Shown here: piece by piece, positions 34,468 through 42,811 of the stretch
Position numbering within the stretch: the first letter of the stretch is position 1
How the letters are laid out: each line of letters opens with the position of its first letter
Origin: Berkiella sp964594635
GTDB taxonomy: Bacteria > Pseudomonadota > Gammaproteobacteria > Berkiellales > Berkiellaceae
Direction: 5' to 3'
Assembly (NCBI GenBank): GCA_964594635.1
Contig: CAZQMV010000006.1
Location: 1-64,000, forward strand
Length of the DNA stretch: 64,000 nt
Notes under the pieces: generated by a model
What the model saw: the letters and a program-made list of their open reading frames with translations, nothing else
What the model was told of the DNA's origin: nothing
Database searches by the model: none
Program-made: the position numbers and the translations under genes

Positions 34468-37062
34468 ATGACAAAAAGAATGTTAATTAATGCCACGCAA
34501 AAAGAAGAGCTGCGTGTCGCGCTAGTCGATGGTCAGCTCCTTTACGACCTTGATGTTGAACGAACCGGTCGAACCCAGAAAAAAGCCAGCATTTACAAAG
34601 GACGCGTCACGCGCGTTGAACCCAGTTTAGAAGCCGCATTTATTGATTACGGCGCTGATAGACATGGATTTTTACCTTTAAAAGAAGTTGCCAGAGAATA
34701 CTTTAGCAATTCCTCTGAAGGTGGACGCCCCAATATTCGTGATGCCCTTAAACCAGGTCAAGAATTGATGGTTCAGGTTGATAAAGAAGAGCGCGGCAAT
34801 AAAGGCGCTGCTCTGACAACCTTTATCGGCTTAGCAGGTTGTTATTTGGTATTAATGCCAAATAATCCTCGTGCGGGTGGCATTTCTCGCCGTATTGAAG
34901 GTGATGAACGCAACGATCTCAAAGATGCATTAAATCAATTGCCACTGCCAGAAGGGATGGGCTTAATTGTTCGTACCGCTGGGGTTGGGCGCAATATCGA
35001 AGAATTACGCTGGGATCTGGATGTGTTGCTGAGTCAATGGCAAGCCATCTCCCATGCGGCGGCTGAGCGACCTGCGCCTTTCTTGATTCACCGTGAAAGC
35101 GATGTCATCATCCGTGCCTTACGCGATTACTTACGACCTGACATCACTGAAATCCTCGTTGATTCAGAAGAAGCGTATCAGCACGCTAAAAAGCACATCC
35201 AAGTAGTACGACCTGATTTTGCAGATAGAATTAAACGCTATCAAGACCCTATCCCTTTGTTTAACCGGTATCAAATTGAAAGCCAAATCGAATCGGCCTT
35301 CAAACGTGAAGTGTTGCTGGATAACGGTGCTTCTATTGTGATCGATCCTACTGAAGCATTAATCGCAATTGATATTAACTCTGCTAAAGCAACCGAAGGC
35401 AGTGATATCGAAGAAACCGCCTTACAAACCAACTTGGCTGCTGCAAAAGAAATTGCCAGACAATTACGCTTACGCGATATCGGCGGATTAATCGTTATCG
35501 ACTTCATTGATATGAACTCAACACGTAACCAACGCATGGTTGAAAATCAACTGCGAGAAGAGCTTAAGGCCGATCGAGCACGGATCCAACTTGGTCGTAT
35601 TTCCCGTTTTGGCTTAATGGAAATGTCCAGACAGCGCCTTCGTCCATCCTTGGGTGACTCAAGCCATGTTGGCTGCCCTCGTTGTGATGGCCAAGGGGTG
35701 ATCCGTGGTATTCAATCTTTAGCGCTTGCATTAGTACGCGTTATCGAAGATGAGGCCATGAAAGAACATACTCGGCAGGTTAATATTCAAGTCCCTGTTG
35801 AGCTTGGTGCCTATCTTTTAAATGAAAAGCGTGATGCAGTAACTCAGCTTGAACAACGATACGGTATTCGTATTTTGATCTTACCTAACCCTCGCCTTGA
35901 AACGCCGCACTATGAGATCACGCGTTTGCGTCAGGACGATATTGCTTCGGAAGGTGAAGTTCCAAGTTACAAATTTATTACGCGTCAAGAAATCAAAGAA
36001 AATACCCTTTTACAGTCCAAGGAATCTGAAAAGGTTGATGAACCTGCTATTAAGCATTTCACACCACCTGTTGCACCAACCAGCACAGGACGCGAGGGTA
36101 TTATTAAACGTATTTGGACGGCAATGTTTGGCACAGCTGAAAAAACAGAACAGCAAACCACACAAGCGGCCACAACAACCAACAGAGCACGTTCTGAAGG
36201 TACCAGAAGCGAAGGTCATCGTCAGGGGCAACGTAACAATAATAATAATCGACGTGGCCGCAACCAACGAGGTGGCAATCGCGATAGAGATAATCGTCAT
36301 CCACGCGGTGACCGTGACACGACTCGTGATAGCACTCGTGATACTCGCGATAGCACTCGTGATACTCGCGATACGACTCGTGATACCCGCGATACCACTC
36401 GTGATACTCGCGATACCACGACTACCGCTGAAACGCCACGTGACAATACCCGAGGCGATAATCGTAACTCTAACCGTCGTAACCAGAACCAGCGCAATCG
36501 CCGTCAAGGTGGTCAAGGTCGTGGACGTGATGGCGAACGTTACAATAAGCAAGCGCCTGCCGTTGAATCCGAACATGAAGCGGTTACCATGTCACCTTAT
36601 GGTTATCAAGATGCACCCACAACTAGCGTTAGCACGCCTGTTGCCACGCCACCAATAGCTCCTGTTGTTGTTGCCCCAGCTCCGGCTCCCATAGCTGCCG
36701 TAGCGTCGCCAGTGACAGCACCCGTGGTATCTGCACCTCCTGCACCTGTAACGCCAGCTGTGCCTGTTGCGGTTGCAAAACCAAAGCCTGCACCTTTGCC
36801 TAACCAAGAACCCGTACATTCTGGGTTACACAAGCGTGCTCAAGACAGTACCAGCTTCTTGAAGCTGACTCCGCAACAAGAAGAAGCAGCGAAAGTCACT
36901 TTTAGTAATGAAGCGCTAGCGACAAGAAACGAAGAACAACAGAACTTGAAGCAAGTTGTCACTAAAAGAGAAGCCGTCTCAGCAAGCCCTGCTAAAGCTG
37001 CTGAACCCGTGCGTATGCATATTGTGAGTGAAAAGACCTCTGAAAAAAGCTCTTCAGAGTAA
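34468..37062 (+). CDS. rne: Ribonuclease E
   Basis: RNase E is the main endonuclease of mRNA decay and rRNA/tRNA processing. I start at MTKRMLINATQKEEL, the conserved N-terminus, giving 864 residues. The catalytic half has an S1 domain, the DNase I-like segment LIVIDFIDMNS, and the zinc-link CPRC at 403-406. The C-terminal half (from about 530) is a disordered scaffold: an Arg/Asn-rich RNA-binding region, a seven-residue repeat (DSTRDTR type, 621-648), then an Ala/Pro/Val-rich stretch. It is divergent from rluC. Confidence 0.97.
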   Translation: MTKRMLINATQKEELRVALVDGQLLYDLDVERTGRTQKKASIYKGRVTRVEPSLEAAFIDYGADRHGFLPLKEVAREYFSNSSEGGRPNIRDALKPGQELMVQVDKEERGNKGAALTTFIGLAGCYLVLMPNNPRAGGISRRIEGDERNDLKDALNQLPLPEGMGLIVRTAGVGRNIEELRWDLDVLLSQWQAISHAAAERPAPFLIHRESDVIIRALRDYLRPDITEILVDSEEAYQHAKKHIQVVRPDFADRIKRYQDPIPLFNRYQIESQIESAFKREVLLDNGASIVIDPTEALIAIDINSAKATEGSDIEETALQTNLAAAKEIARQLRLRDIGGLIVIDFIDMNSTRNQRMVENQLREELKADRARIQLGRISRFGLMEMSRQRLRPSLGDSSHVGCPRCDGQGVIRGIQSLALALVRVIEDEAMKEHTRQVNIQVPVELGAYLLNEKRDAVTQLEQRYGIRILILPNPRLETPHYEITRLRQDDIASEGEVPSYKFITRQEIKENTLLQSKESEKVDEPAIKHFTPPVAPTSTGREGIIKRIWTAMFGTAEKTEQQTTQAATTTNRARSEGTRSEGHRQGQRNNNNNRRGRNQRGGNRDRDNRHPRGDRDTTRDSTRDTRDSTRDTRDTTRDTRDTTRDTRDTTTTAETPRDNTRGDNRNSNRRNQNQRNRRQGGQGRGRDGERYNKQAPAVESEHEAVTMSPYGYQDAPTTSVSTPVATPPIAPVVVAPAPAPIAAVASPVTAPVVSAPPAPVTPAVPVAVAKPKPAPLPNQEPVHSGLHKRAQDSTSFLKLTPQQEEAAKVTFSNEALATRNEEQQNLKQVVTKREAVSASPAKAAEPVRMHIVSEKTSEKSSSE
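36328..36420 (+). repeat. 21-bp tandem repeat in the RNase E scaffold
   Basis: Four head-to-tail 21-bp units plus a partial one, coding DSTRDTR, DSTRDTR, DTTRDTR, DTTRDTR and DTT. The unit keeps frame. The flanking region is also Arg/Asp-rich. Confidence 0.9.
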
Positions 37063-37076
37063 TTCTCCTGTCAATC

Positions 37077-37102
37077 GTCAAGGTACTGCCCAGTACCTTG
37101 AC
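37077..37102 (+). terminator. Strong hairpin after rne
   Basis: Perfect 12-base inverted repeat GTCAAGGTACTG/CAGTACCTTGAC around CC, 15 bases past the rne stop. The downstream sequence is pyrimidine-rich rather than a clean T-run, so it may terminate weakly or protect the 3' end from exonucleases. Confidence 0.55.
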
Positions 37103-37171
37103 ACCCCTTCTTCAAATTCTTTTAGTTTGTTTCTTTTCAAACAATTTACTTTATGATATATGTTCCCTCAG

Positions 37172-37208
37172 CTAAATGATAATTATTCTGATATAAACAG
37201 AATAATTA
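37172..37208 (+). promoter_or_regulatory. Inverted repeat resembling a Fur box
   Basis: The 19 bases 37172-37190 match the Fur consensus at 13 positions (core AATGATAAT exact). They overlap an 11-bp perfect inverted repeat TAATTATTCTG/CAGAATAATTA (37180-37208). The site lies about 15 bp downstream of a possible -10 (TATGAT, 37152-37157) and 27 bp before the next gene. Iron control is only a suggestion. Confidence 0.35.
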
Positions 37209-37234
37209 ATGTCAAACAAATAAATGAGTGAGAA

Positions 37235-38248
37235 ATGCTTATGTCACTTCAACAAGGACCAGCCGATTTATTAATTACTTCAGTTGCGCACGCTAACCAA
37301 ACACTGTTAGCGCTGAAAACAGAATGCCTTGGTCAAGAACAACATCATCGTCAAGTCATAGGTGATTTTTTAACACATTTAAAACTCGATGATATTCGGC
37401 AAATACCTAAGCGATATTCTGAAAAAGAGCTTGATCTGCTTTTGGTTGAATCCGCTATTTGCTACAGCCTCACCGTTAACAGCAGTTTCACCATTATTGT
37501 GCATGGCGGCATAGAGTCCCTTGAAAAACATTTCACCGAAGGCAATCTTATACAACTCAATCAGTTATTATCCCATTCCAGCCGCTCTCTCATGCTGCTT
37601 GCTAAAACAAAACTGCAACTTGAAAAAAACTTAATGGATTTTGTGCGAGACCACCGCAAAATTGTAAAACCAGCACTTGAAGATGTCGAAGCATTGCCAT
37701 CAGAACCCGCTCCGCCAGACCATGCACTCCAGCAAGAAATGCAAGATAAAACCGTACTTGAACAAACCATTCAAACATTAGAAACAGATATCAAAACATT
37801 AAGCGAACCAGAACGTTTGATCATTGAATATTATGAAACTGTTTTGAAAGCCAATGCGATCTTTAACAAATTAACTGAATTTGAAAAAGCCTTGAGTAGC
37901 TTGCAAACTGAATTAAGCAAATTAACCCCCATCGAAGAAACACCATCCCCACTTTCAAAAAATTGGGAAAGCTCTTTTGGTAATACAGAGGTATTCGATG
38001 GTAACGATCTGGCAAAAGTGCTCCAACAGCGATTATCTTTAAAAGCCGATGCCGAACCTGATCATCTTGCCGATTGGGATAGTCTTTCTTTACCTGGCTC
38101 AAAAAGAAGCTCATTGGCACAACCAGCCAATCCATCAGCAATGAGTGCTGCTTTATTGCATCAATTTCAACAACAAGCTGCAGTAAGTGCTGAAGTTTTG
38201 CCTAACGCAAATGTACAATCAGCTGCAACCCTACGTCCTGATTCATAA
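37235..38248 (+). CDS. Coiled-coil protein of unknown function
   Basis: A 337-residue soluble protein starting MLMSLQQGPADLL, with a GTGAGAA sequence just upstream. The first 150 residues are helical with one hydrophobic patch (YSLTVNSSFTIIVHGG). Residues 165-245 are predicted coiled coil (LEQTIQTLETDIKTLSEPER onward), and the last 90 are Ser/Ala/Pro/Gln-rich and probably disordered, ending ATLRPDS. No signal peptide is present. I do not recognise it. Its build resembles type IV effectors of Legionellales, but nothing specific shows translocation. It is convergent with the phosphatase gene, overlapping it by six bases. Confidence 0.7.
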   Translation: MLMSLQQGPADLLITSVAHANQTLLALKTECLGQEQHHRQVIGDFLTHLKLDDIRQIPKRYSEKELDLLLVESAICYSLTVNSSFTIIVHGGIESLEKHFTEGNLIQLNQLLSHSSRSLMLLAKTKLQLEKNLMDFVRDHRKIVKPALEDVEALPSEPAPPDHALQQEMQDKTVLEQTIQTLETDIKTLSEPERLIIEYYETVLKANAIFNKLTEFEKALSSLQTELSKLTPIEETPSPLSKNWESSFGNTEVFDGNDLAKVLQQRLSLKADAEPDHLADWDSLSLPGSKRSSLAQPANPSAMSAALLHQFQQQAAVSAEVLPNANVQSAATLRPDS

Positions 38249-38731
38249 GTGATGATCTTTGATGATCTGGGCGAGTAAGCCTTGCGCCCCACTTTTGATA
38301 AGATCGTAAACCGCGACAAACCCTTGTTCTTTGCCAGAATAAGGATCGGGAACATCAAAGGTTTTGGGCTCTTTTGCATAAGACAATAAAAGTGCTAGCT
38401 TGTGTTGAAAAGTACTTGGGCAAATCGACTGCAAATGTTCAAGGTTTGAATGATCCATCGCAACGATGTAATCAAACTCATGAAAATCAGTTAAGGTAAT
38501 TTGCCGTGAAACAATATGTTGCATTTTCAAGCCCCACTTTTTCGCCATCGCTTGTGCGCGTGGATCAGGAGCGGAGCCAGCAAAGACACCATGTGTTCCA
38601 GCAGAATCAATAAAGAAATGTTCACTTAAGTGCGCTTTTTCAACTAAATCAACAAAAATCACTTCTGCTGTTGGTGAACGACAATAGTTACCCATGCAGA
38701 CAAACAGCACTTGGACAGGTTTATTCTTCAT
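38243..38731 (-). CDS. Low-molecular-weight protein-tyrosine phosphatase
   Basis: A 162-residue phosphatase with the CX5R loop CMGNYCRS (C12, R18) near the N-terminus and the general-acid aspartate in DVPDPY. These two features define the family. Start ATG at 38731; a GTG two codons upstream is possible. It overlaps the ycaR stop by 11 bases and ends the msbA-lpxK-ycaR operon, in the place usually held by kdsB in enterobacteria. Targets may be tyrosine kinases of capsule synthesis or host proteins; the sequence does not say. Confidence 0.92.
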   Translation of the reverse strand: MKNKPVQVLFVCMGNYCRSPTAEVIFVDLVEKAHLSEHFFIDSAGTHGVFAGSAPDPRAQAMAKKWGLKMQHIVSRQITLTDFHEFDYIVAMDHSNLEHLQSICPSTFQHKLALLLSYAKEPKTFDVPDPYSGKEQGFVAVYDLIKSGAQGLLAQIIKDHHL

Positions 38732-38897
38732 CAGCACTTAAACGCCGCGCTTGTTCTTCCAACATAACAGGGATTTCATCTTTGATCGGATAGGCTAACC
38801 TATCAAACTTACAGATCAATTCCTTTTTGTCTTTTTTGTACAGAAGCGGTTGCTTACAAAGGGGGCAGGCTAAAATATCAAGCAACTTTTTGTCCAC
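38721..38897 (-). CDS. ycaR: YcaR/UPF0434 (Trm112-like) small zinc-binding protein
   Basis: Translation from GTG gives MDKKLLDILACPLCKQPLLY, then a second half LAYPIKDEIPVMLEEQARRL and the tail SADEE: 58 residues closely resembling E. coli YcaR. The CPLC pair and the later LIC cysteine fit a small zinc fold. AAGGA lies ten bases upstream. The gene starts 20 bases inside the end of lpxK. Its relatives are found between lpxK and kdsB; the exact role is not settled. Confidence 0.9.
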   Translation of the reverse strand: MDKKLLDILACPLCKQPLLYKKDKKELICKFDRLAYPIKDEIPVMLEEQARRLSADEE

Positions 38898-39873
38898 TTT
38901 GAATTTTCCTTAATAATAGCTCTTTAAACTCGTCTTGTAATTTAACTTCCAAGGGTATACAAAAAACCTGTTTCGATGCAAACGTACGACACTTCACGGC
39001 ATCTTTTTCTGTCATGACAACGATAAGATCGTCATTAAAAGAAATATCTTCTTTCTTAAAAACATAATGATCAGGAAAAGGATGTGCAATCACATTGATC
39101 CCTTTGGCGCGCAAAGCTGAAAAAAACCGCTCTGGATTACCAACTCCTGCTACCGCATGCACAGTTTGCCCCTGCCATTCTTCAATTGCTTGAGTTATAT
39201 CGTTGTTATTGACACGATGTGCCACTGATCCCAACTGGGTACCCATTACCCATTCACCGGGCATCGCATTGCCATTGGCAACCACAAAATCAACTGAATT
39301 CAAACGCTGTTTACTTTCTCGTAATGGACCTACGGGTAAACAAAATCCATTCCCCAAACGAAGCTTGCCATCGATAACCGCAATTTCAATATCGCGCGAT
39401 AAAGCATAGTGCTGCAAACCATCATCGCTGATCACAATATTCACTTGGGGGAATGCTTTTAGCAGTGCTTTAACCGCTTCTGGGCGATTTTTGCCTATCA
39501 CTAATGGACAATCAGTTTTTTGCCGCAACATTAAGGGTTCATCCCCCACGGCAACAGCGAGACTCTGCATGGCGACAATTTCAAATGCATCGCTCTTTAG
39601 GGAAGAACCATACCCTCGCATCACAATACCTGGGCGGTAACCCTGCTCTTTGAGCATGTTGATGATCCAAGAAACCAAGGGGGTTTTACCGGTGCCCCCC
39701 ACAGTGAGATTACCCACCACAACAACGGGCACAGGAAACGTTTGTTGTGCTTTCAAGTAATGATAATAGTAATAACGTGCACGACAGATAAGCTGGAATA
39801 TCCAAGAAAGAGGCGCCAGCAAATAAGCCGCTACACTTTTTCGATACCAAAACTTAAGGACTGCTTGTCTCAA
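38878..39873 (-). CDS. lpxK: Tetraacyldisaccharide 4'-kinase
   Basis: LpxK phosphorylates the lipid A precursor at the 4' position in the inner membrane. The 331-residue protein has an N-terminal membrane-associated helix and the P-loop NLTVGGTGKTPLVSW near residue 60. The motif ISDDGLQHYALSRDIEI is also typical. It overlaps the msbA stop by four bases. Confidence 0.96.
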   Translation of the reverse strand: MRQAVLKFWYRKSVAAYLLAPLSWIFQLICRARYYYYHYLKAQQTFPVPVVVVGNLTVGGTGKTPLVSWIINMLKEQGYRPGIVMRGYGSSLKSDAFEIVAMQSLAVAVGDEPLMLRQKTDCPLVIGKNRPEAVKALLKAFPQVNIVISDDGLQHYALSRDIEIAVIDGKLRLGNGFCLPVGPLRESKQRLNSVDFVVANGNAMPGEWVMGTQLGSVAHRVNNNDITQAIEEWQGQTVHAVAGVGNPERFFSALRAKGINVIAHPFPDHYVFKKEDISFNDDLIVVMTEKDAVKCRTFASKQVFCIPLEVKLQDEFKELLLRKIQSGQKVA

Positions 39874-41651
39874 TTTGTCTCCAGTTCAAGTTTTTCAGCA
39901 TATTGCATAGATCGCAGATTGGCATAAAGCCCTTTCATGGACATCAAGGCTTCATGCGTACCGATTTCACTAATGCGCCCTTTATCAATCACCATGATAC
40001 GATTTGCGTTCTCAATGGTAGACAAGCGGTGCGCAATGACGAGCGTTGTACATTGGGCCATCAGTTTATCAAGGGCTGCTTGAATGTGACGCTCTGATTC
40101 AGTATCTAAAGCACTGGTCGCTTCATCTAATACCAAAATAGGTGCCTTTTTAAGGATTGCTCTTGCAATAGCAATCCGTTGACGTTGACCACCCGAGAGA
40201 CGCACGCCATTTTCACCTATCACGGTATCAAGCCCCTGAGGCAAGCTTTGGATGAAATCCATTGCATAAGCCGACTCAGCTGCGTTGATAATTTGTTCGC
40301 GGGTAGCATCATCTTGTCCATAAGCAATATTACGCGCCACCGTATCGTTAAATAGGGTGACTTGCTGTGAAACAATCGCAATTTGACGTCGTAGGTGTGA
40401 TAACGGCATCGTTCTGATATTGACGCCGTCGATGAGGATTTCACCATGAGATTCATAAAAACGCGGTAGCAAGCTCGCAATCGTTGATTTACCCGCGCCT
40501 GAGCGACCGACTATCGCAATGGTTTCACCGGCCTTCACTTCAAAGGAAATATCGTTCAAGGTCGTTTGATTTTCCGCAGAGGCATAGGTAAACGAGACAT
40601 GACGAAACGCAACTTCCCCTTTCACAGGAGAGATGATTTTGGTCCCTGTATCCACTTCGGGTTTTTGATCAAGGAAAGCAAAAATACTCGCAGCCCCTGC
40701 TATCCCTTTTTGAATGTTACTATTCACTTTGGTGAGCTGCTTAATCGGTTTTAGCAACATAATCATCGCTGCCATCATTGCCGCAAAGGCACCTGGTGTG
40801 ATTGCGGTTTTAAGGACATGCTCTGGATTTAAGGTCGCTAGATAAACCGTAATCGCTAAAGCCACTGAACCAATCACCTGAATCATGGGAATACTGATTG
40901 CTGATGTCGCAATCAATTTCATTTCTTGCTGACGGTTATGGTGAGTCGCATTTTTAAATTGTTCAGTTTCATACGTTTGACCGCCAAAAGCCTTAATGAC
41001 TTTTTGACCTTCAATGGCTTCTTCTGCCACATGAGTCACATTCCCCATGGACGCTTGAATACGCGCACTCACCGCACGCATTCTTTTGCTCACGCCACTC
41101 ATAATGATGGCCATTAAAGGCACGGTGACAATAAACAGAAGTGTTAAACGCCAGCTGATCGATAGCATGACCACCACTAAACCAATAGCAGTACAAGACT
41201 CTCGCACCATCACGGTTAATGCATCAGAGCTGGCATCCGCAACTTGCTCAACGTTATAAATGATTTTGGATAAAATTTCGCCGGAGCTGGTGTGGTCGTA
41301 ATAACTGGTCGGCAGTCTCATCATATGTTGAAACATTTGCTGACGAAAATTCATCACCACATTTCGGCCAACCCATCCCATGAAAAAAGTCGACAGGAAT
41401 GTTGCAAGACCTCTAACAACAAAAATACCAATCACGACAAAGGGGATCCAATGAATAAATGCCACATCGTGATCGACAAAGCCTTGATTTAACAGTGGTT
41501 GCAATAATTTTGTGATGCCGGCATCAATGACACCATAAAGAATGTTACCCAAAATCGCCAACATAAATGCATAGCGATAAGGCCATACATATGTTAATAA
41601 ACGACGATATACCACTTTGCCAGGTAAAGGAGGAGAAAGATGAGCTGTCAT
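39870..41651 (-). CDS. msbA: Lipid A export ABC transporter MsbA
   Basis: MsbA flips core-lipid A across the inner membrane. The 593-residue half-transporter has six membrane helices in its first 320 residues. The ATPase carries Walker A GRSGAGKST, signature LSGGQRQRIAIARA and Walker B ILVLDEATSALD. It lies directly upstream of lpxK, the conserved pair, and after exbD. Confidence 0.96.
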   Translation of the reverse strand: MTAHLSPPLPGKVVYRRLLTYVWPYRYAFMLAILGNILYGVIDAGITKLLQPLLNQGFVDHDVAFIHWIPFVVIGIFVVRGLATFLSTFFMGWVGRNVVMNFRQQMFQHMMRLPTSYYDHTSSGEILSKIIYNVEQVADASSDALTVMVRESCTAIGLVVVMLSISWRLTLLFIVTVPLMAIIMSGVSKRMRAVSARIQASMGNVTHVAEEAIEGQKVIKAFGGQTYETEQFKNATHHNRQQEMKLIATSAISIPMIQVIGSVALAITVYLATLNPEHVLKTAITPGAFAAMMAAMIMLLKPIKQLTKVNSNIQKGIAGAASIFAFLDQKPEVDTGTKIISPVKGEVAFRHVSFTYASAENQTTLNDISFEVKAGETIAIVGRSGAGKSTIASLLPRFYESHGEILIDGVNIRTMPLSHLRRQIAIVSQQVTLFNDTVARNIAYGQDDATREQIINAAESAYAMDFIQSLPQGLDTVIGENGVRLSGGQRQRIAIARAILKKAPILVLDEATSALDTESERHIQAALDKLMAQCTTLVIAHRLSTIENANRIMVIDKGRISEIGTHEALMSMKGLYANLRSMQYAEKLELETN

Positions 41652-41675
41652 TTGCTACTGCTTGCGCCTTATTAA

Positions 41676-42107
41676 CTAACCATTATCTTGCGGGTGTGCT
41701 TCGTGTTTTGCCACGATTTGCACTTCTGTCACCCCTAACTCTGCTGCGACTTCCAATGCCGACACAACCGCTTGGTGAGGAGCGATTTTATCGCCAACAA
41801 TCACCAAGGGTAGTAACTTATCTTCCCTTTGTTTTTCAGCCAAAATATTTTTTAGGCGTTTACTTTGAGGACCGATGAGCTTTCCATCCAGGAAATATTG
41901 GCCGTTTTCATCTACCCCAATTTCTAAGTAGCTGCCATTTTTTTCCAGAGCCTTAGAATGGACTTCTGGCAAATTAACTTTAAGTTGTGTAACACCCTTA
42001 AAAAGAGTGGTCGAAACGACAAAAAACAATAAGAGCATAAATACGACATCGATAAATGGCGTAAGATCGATACCCGCTTCTTCTTGACGTCTTTCACTAA
42101 ATTTCAT
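41676..42107 (-). CDS. exbD: ExbD/TolR-type proton channel subunit
   Basis: A 143-residue protein with one N-terminal membrane helix bearing the proton-pathway aspartate in DLTPFIDVVFMLLLFF, followed by a periplasmic domain. With ExbB it turns the proton gradient into work on an outer-membrane partner. The exbB-exbD-msbA-lpxK order is common in gammaproteobacteria without a nearby tonB, so a role tied to lipid A or envelope transport rather than TonB is possible. Confidence 0.93.
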   Translation of the reverse strand: MKFSERRQEEAGIDLTPFIDVVFMLLLFFVVSTTLFKGVTQLKVNLPEVHSKALEKNGSYLEIGVDENGQYFLDGKLIGPQSKRLKNILAEKQREDKLLPLVIVGDKIAPHQAVVSALEVAAELGVTEVQIVAKHEAHPQDNG

Positions 42108-42171
42108 CGCAGTTTACCATAAGTTGATTGACTAATGCACACTACAGATTGCTTGTAGACTGGGCGCTTTA

Positions 42172-42810
42172 TCAGTTTTCAGCATGATCCATGCGTCTAG
42201 AGGCGATACTGGGTGCTATTGCTTTTAGCCCATCGACCATCTTCTGAGATTCTTTTTCAAGTTTAATAGCAAACTCATCTATGCGACGACGAAAGTAACG
42301 GTGAAACATCAGGCAAGGAATGGCAATAAATAACCCAAAAGCGGTTGTTAATAAAGCTTGTGCTATCCCACCGGCCAGTGCTTCAGGATCGGGTGTACCA
42401 CCCAGGACAGCAAAAATTTGTATCATACCTAACACAGTTCCAAGCAAACCAAGGAGCGGCGCTGCGGAAGCAATGGTTCCCAAGGTATTCAAATAGCGCT
42501 CAAGTTCAATAATCACTTGGCGGCCTTGGTCTTCCATTCTGGCACGCATCACACTGATGCCTTGCTCAGAGTGTTGTAATCCTCTTGATAAAATAAGTCC
42601 TAAAGGACTGCCTGTGGCTAGTTCCGATAATTTAAGAGGTTTGCTTTCTCGCAGGGTTAGACGTTTAAGTACTTCTTGCACAAGATCGCTTGGAGCAATT
42701 TTCTTTTCGCTTAACACCCATAATCTTTCGACAATAATGGTTAAAGCGATAATCGAACACCCAAGCAGCACAAACATTAACCAGCCTCCAGCCAGTAATA
42801 AGTCAACCAT
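42172..42810 (-). CDS. exbB: ExbB/TolQ/MotA-type proton channel subunit
   Basis: A 212-residue protein with three membrane helices: one near the N-terminus (LLLAGGWLMFVLLGCSIIAL) and two in the conserved MotA/TolQ/ExbB domain (AAPLLGLLGTVLGMIQIF and LLTTAFGLFIAIPCLMF). It is the partner of the exbD gene 64 bp downstream and starts one base after comEC. Confidence 0.94.
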   Translation of the reverse strand: MVDLLLAGGWLMFVLLGCSIIALTIIVERLWVLSEKKIAPSDLVQEVLKRLTLRESKPLKLSELATGSPLGLILSRGLQHSEQGISVMRARMEDQGRQVIIELERYLNTLGTIASAAPLLGLLGTVLGMIQIFAVLGGTPDPEALAGGIAQALLTTAFGLFIAIPCLMFHRYFRRRIDEFAIKLEKESQKMVDGLKAIAPSIASRRMDHAEN

Positions 42811-42811
42811 T

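Noticed and set aside
36010..36576. Antisense open frame of 188 codons within rne
   Set aside because: It mirrors the low-complexity Arg/Asp repeat of RNase E and has no start-site support.
35897..36658. Overlapping plus-strand frame of 253 codons within rne
   Set aside because: A shadow of the repetitive rne scaffold region, with biased Ile/Val/Arg composition.
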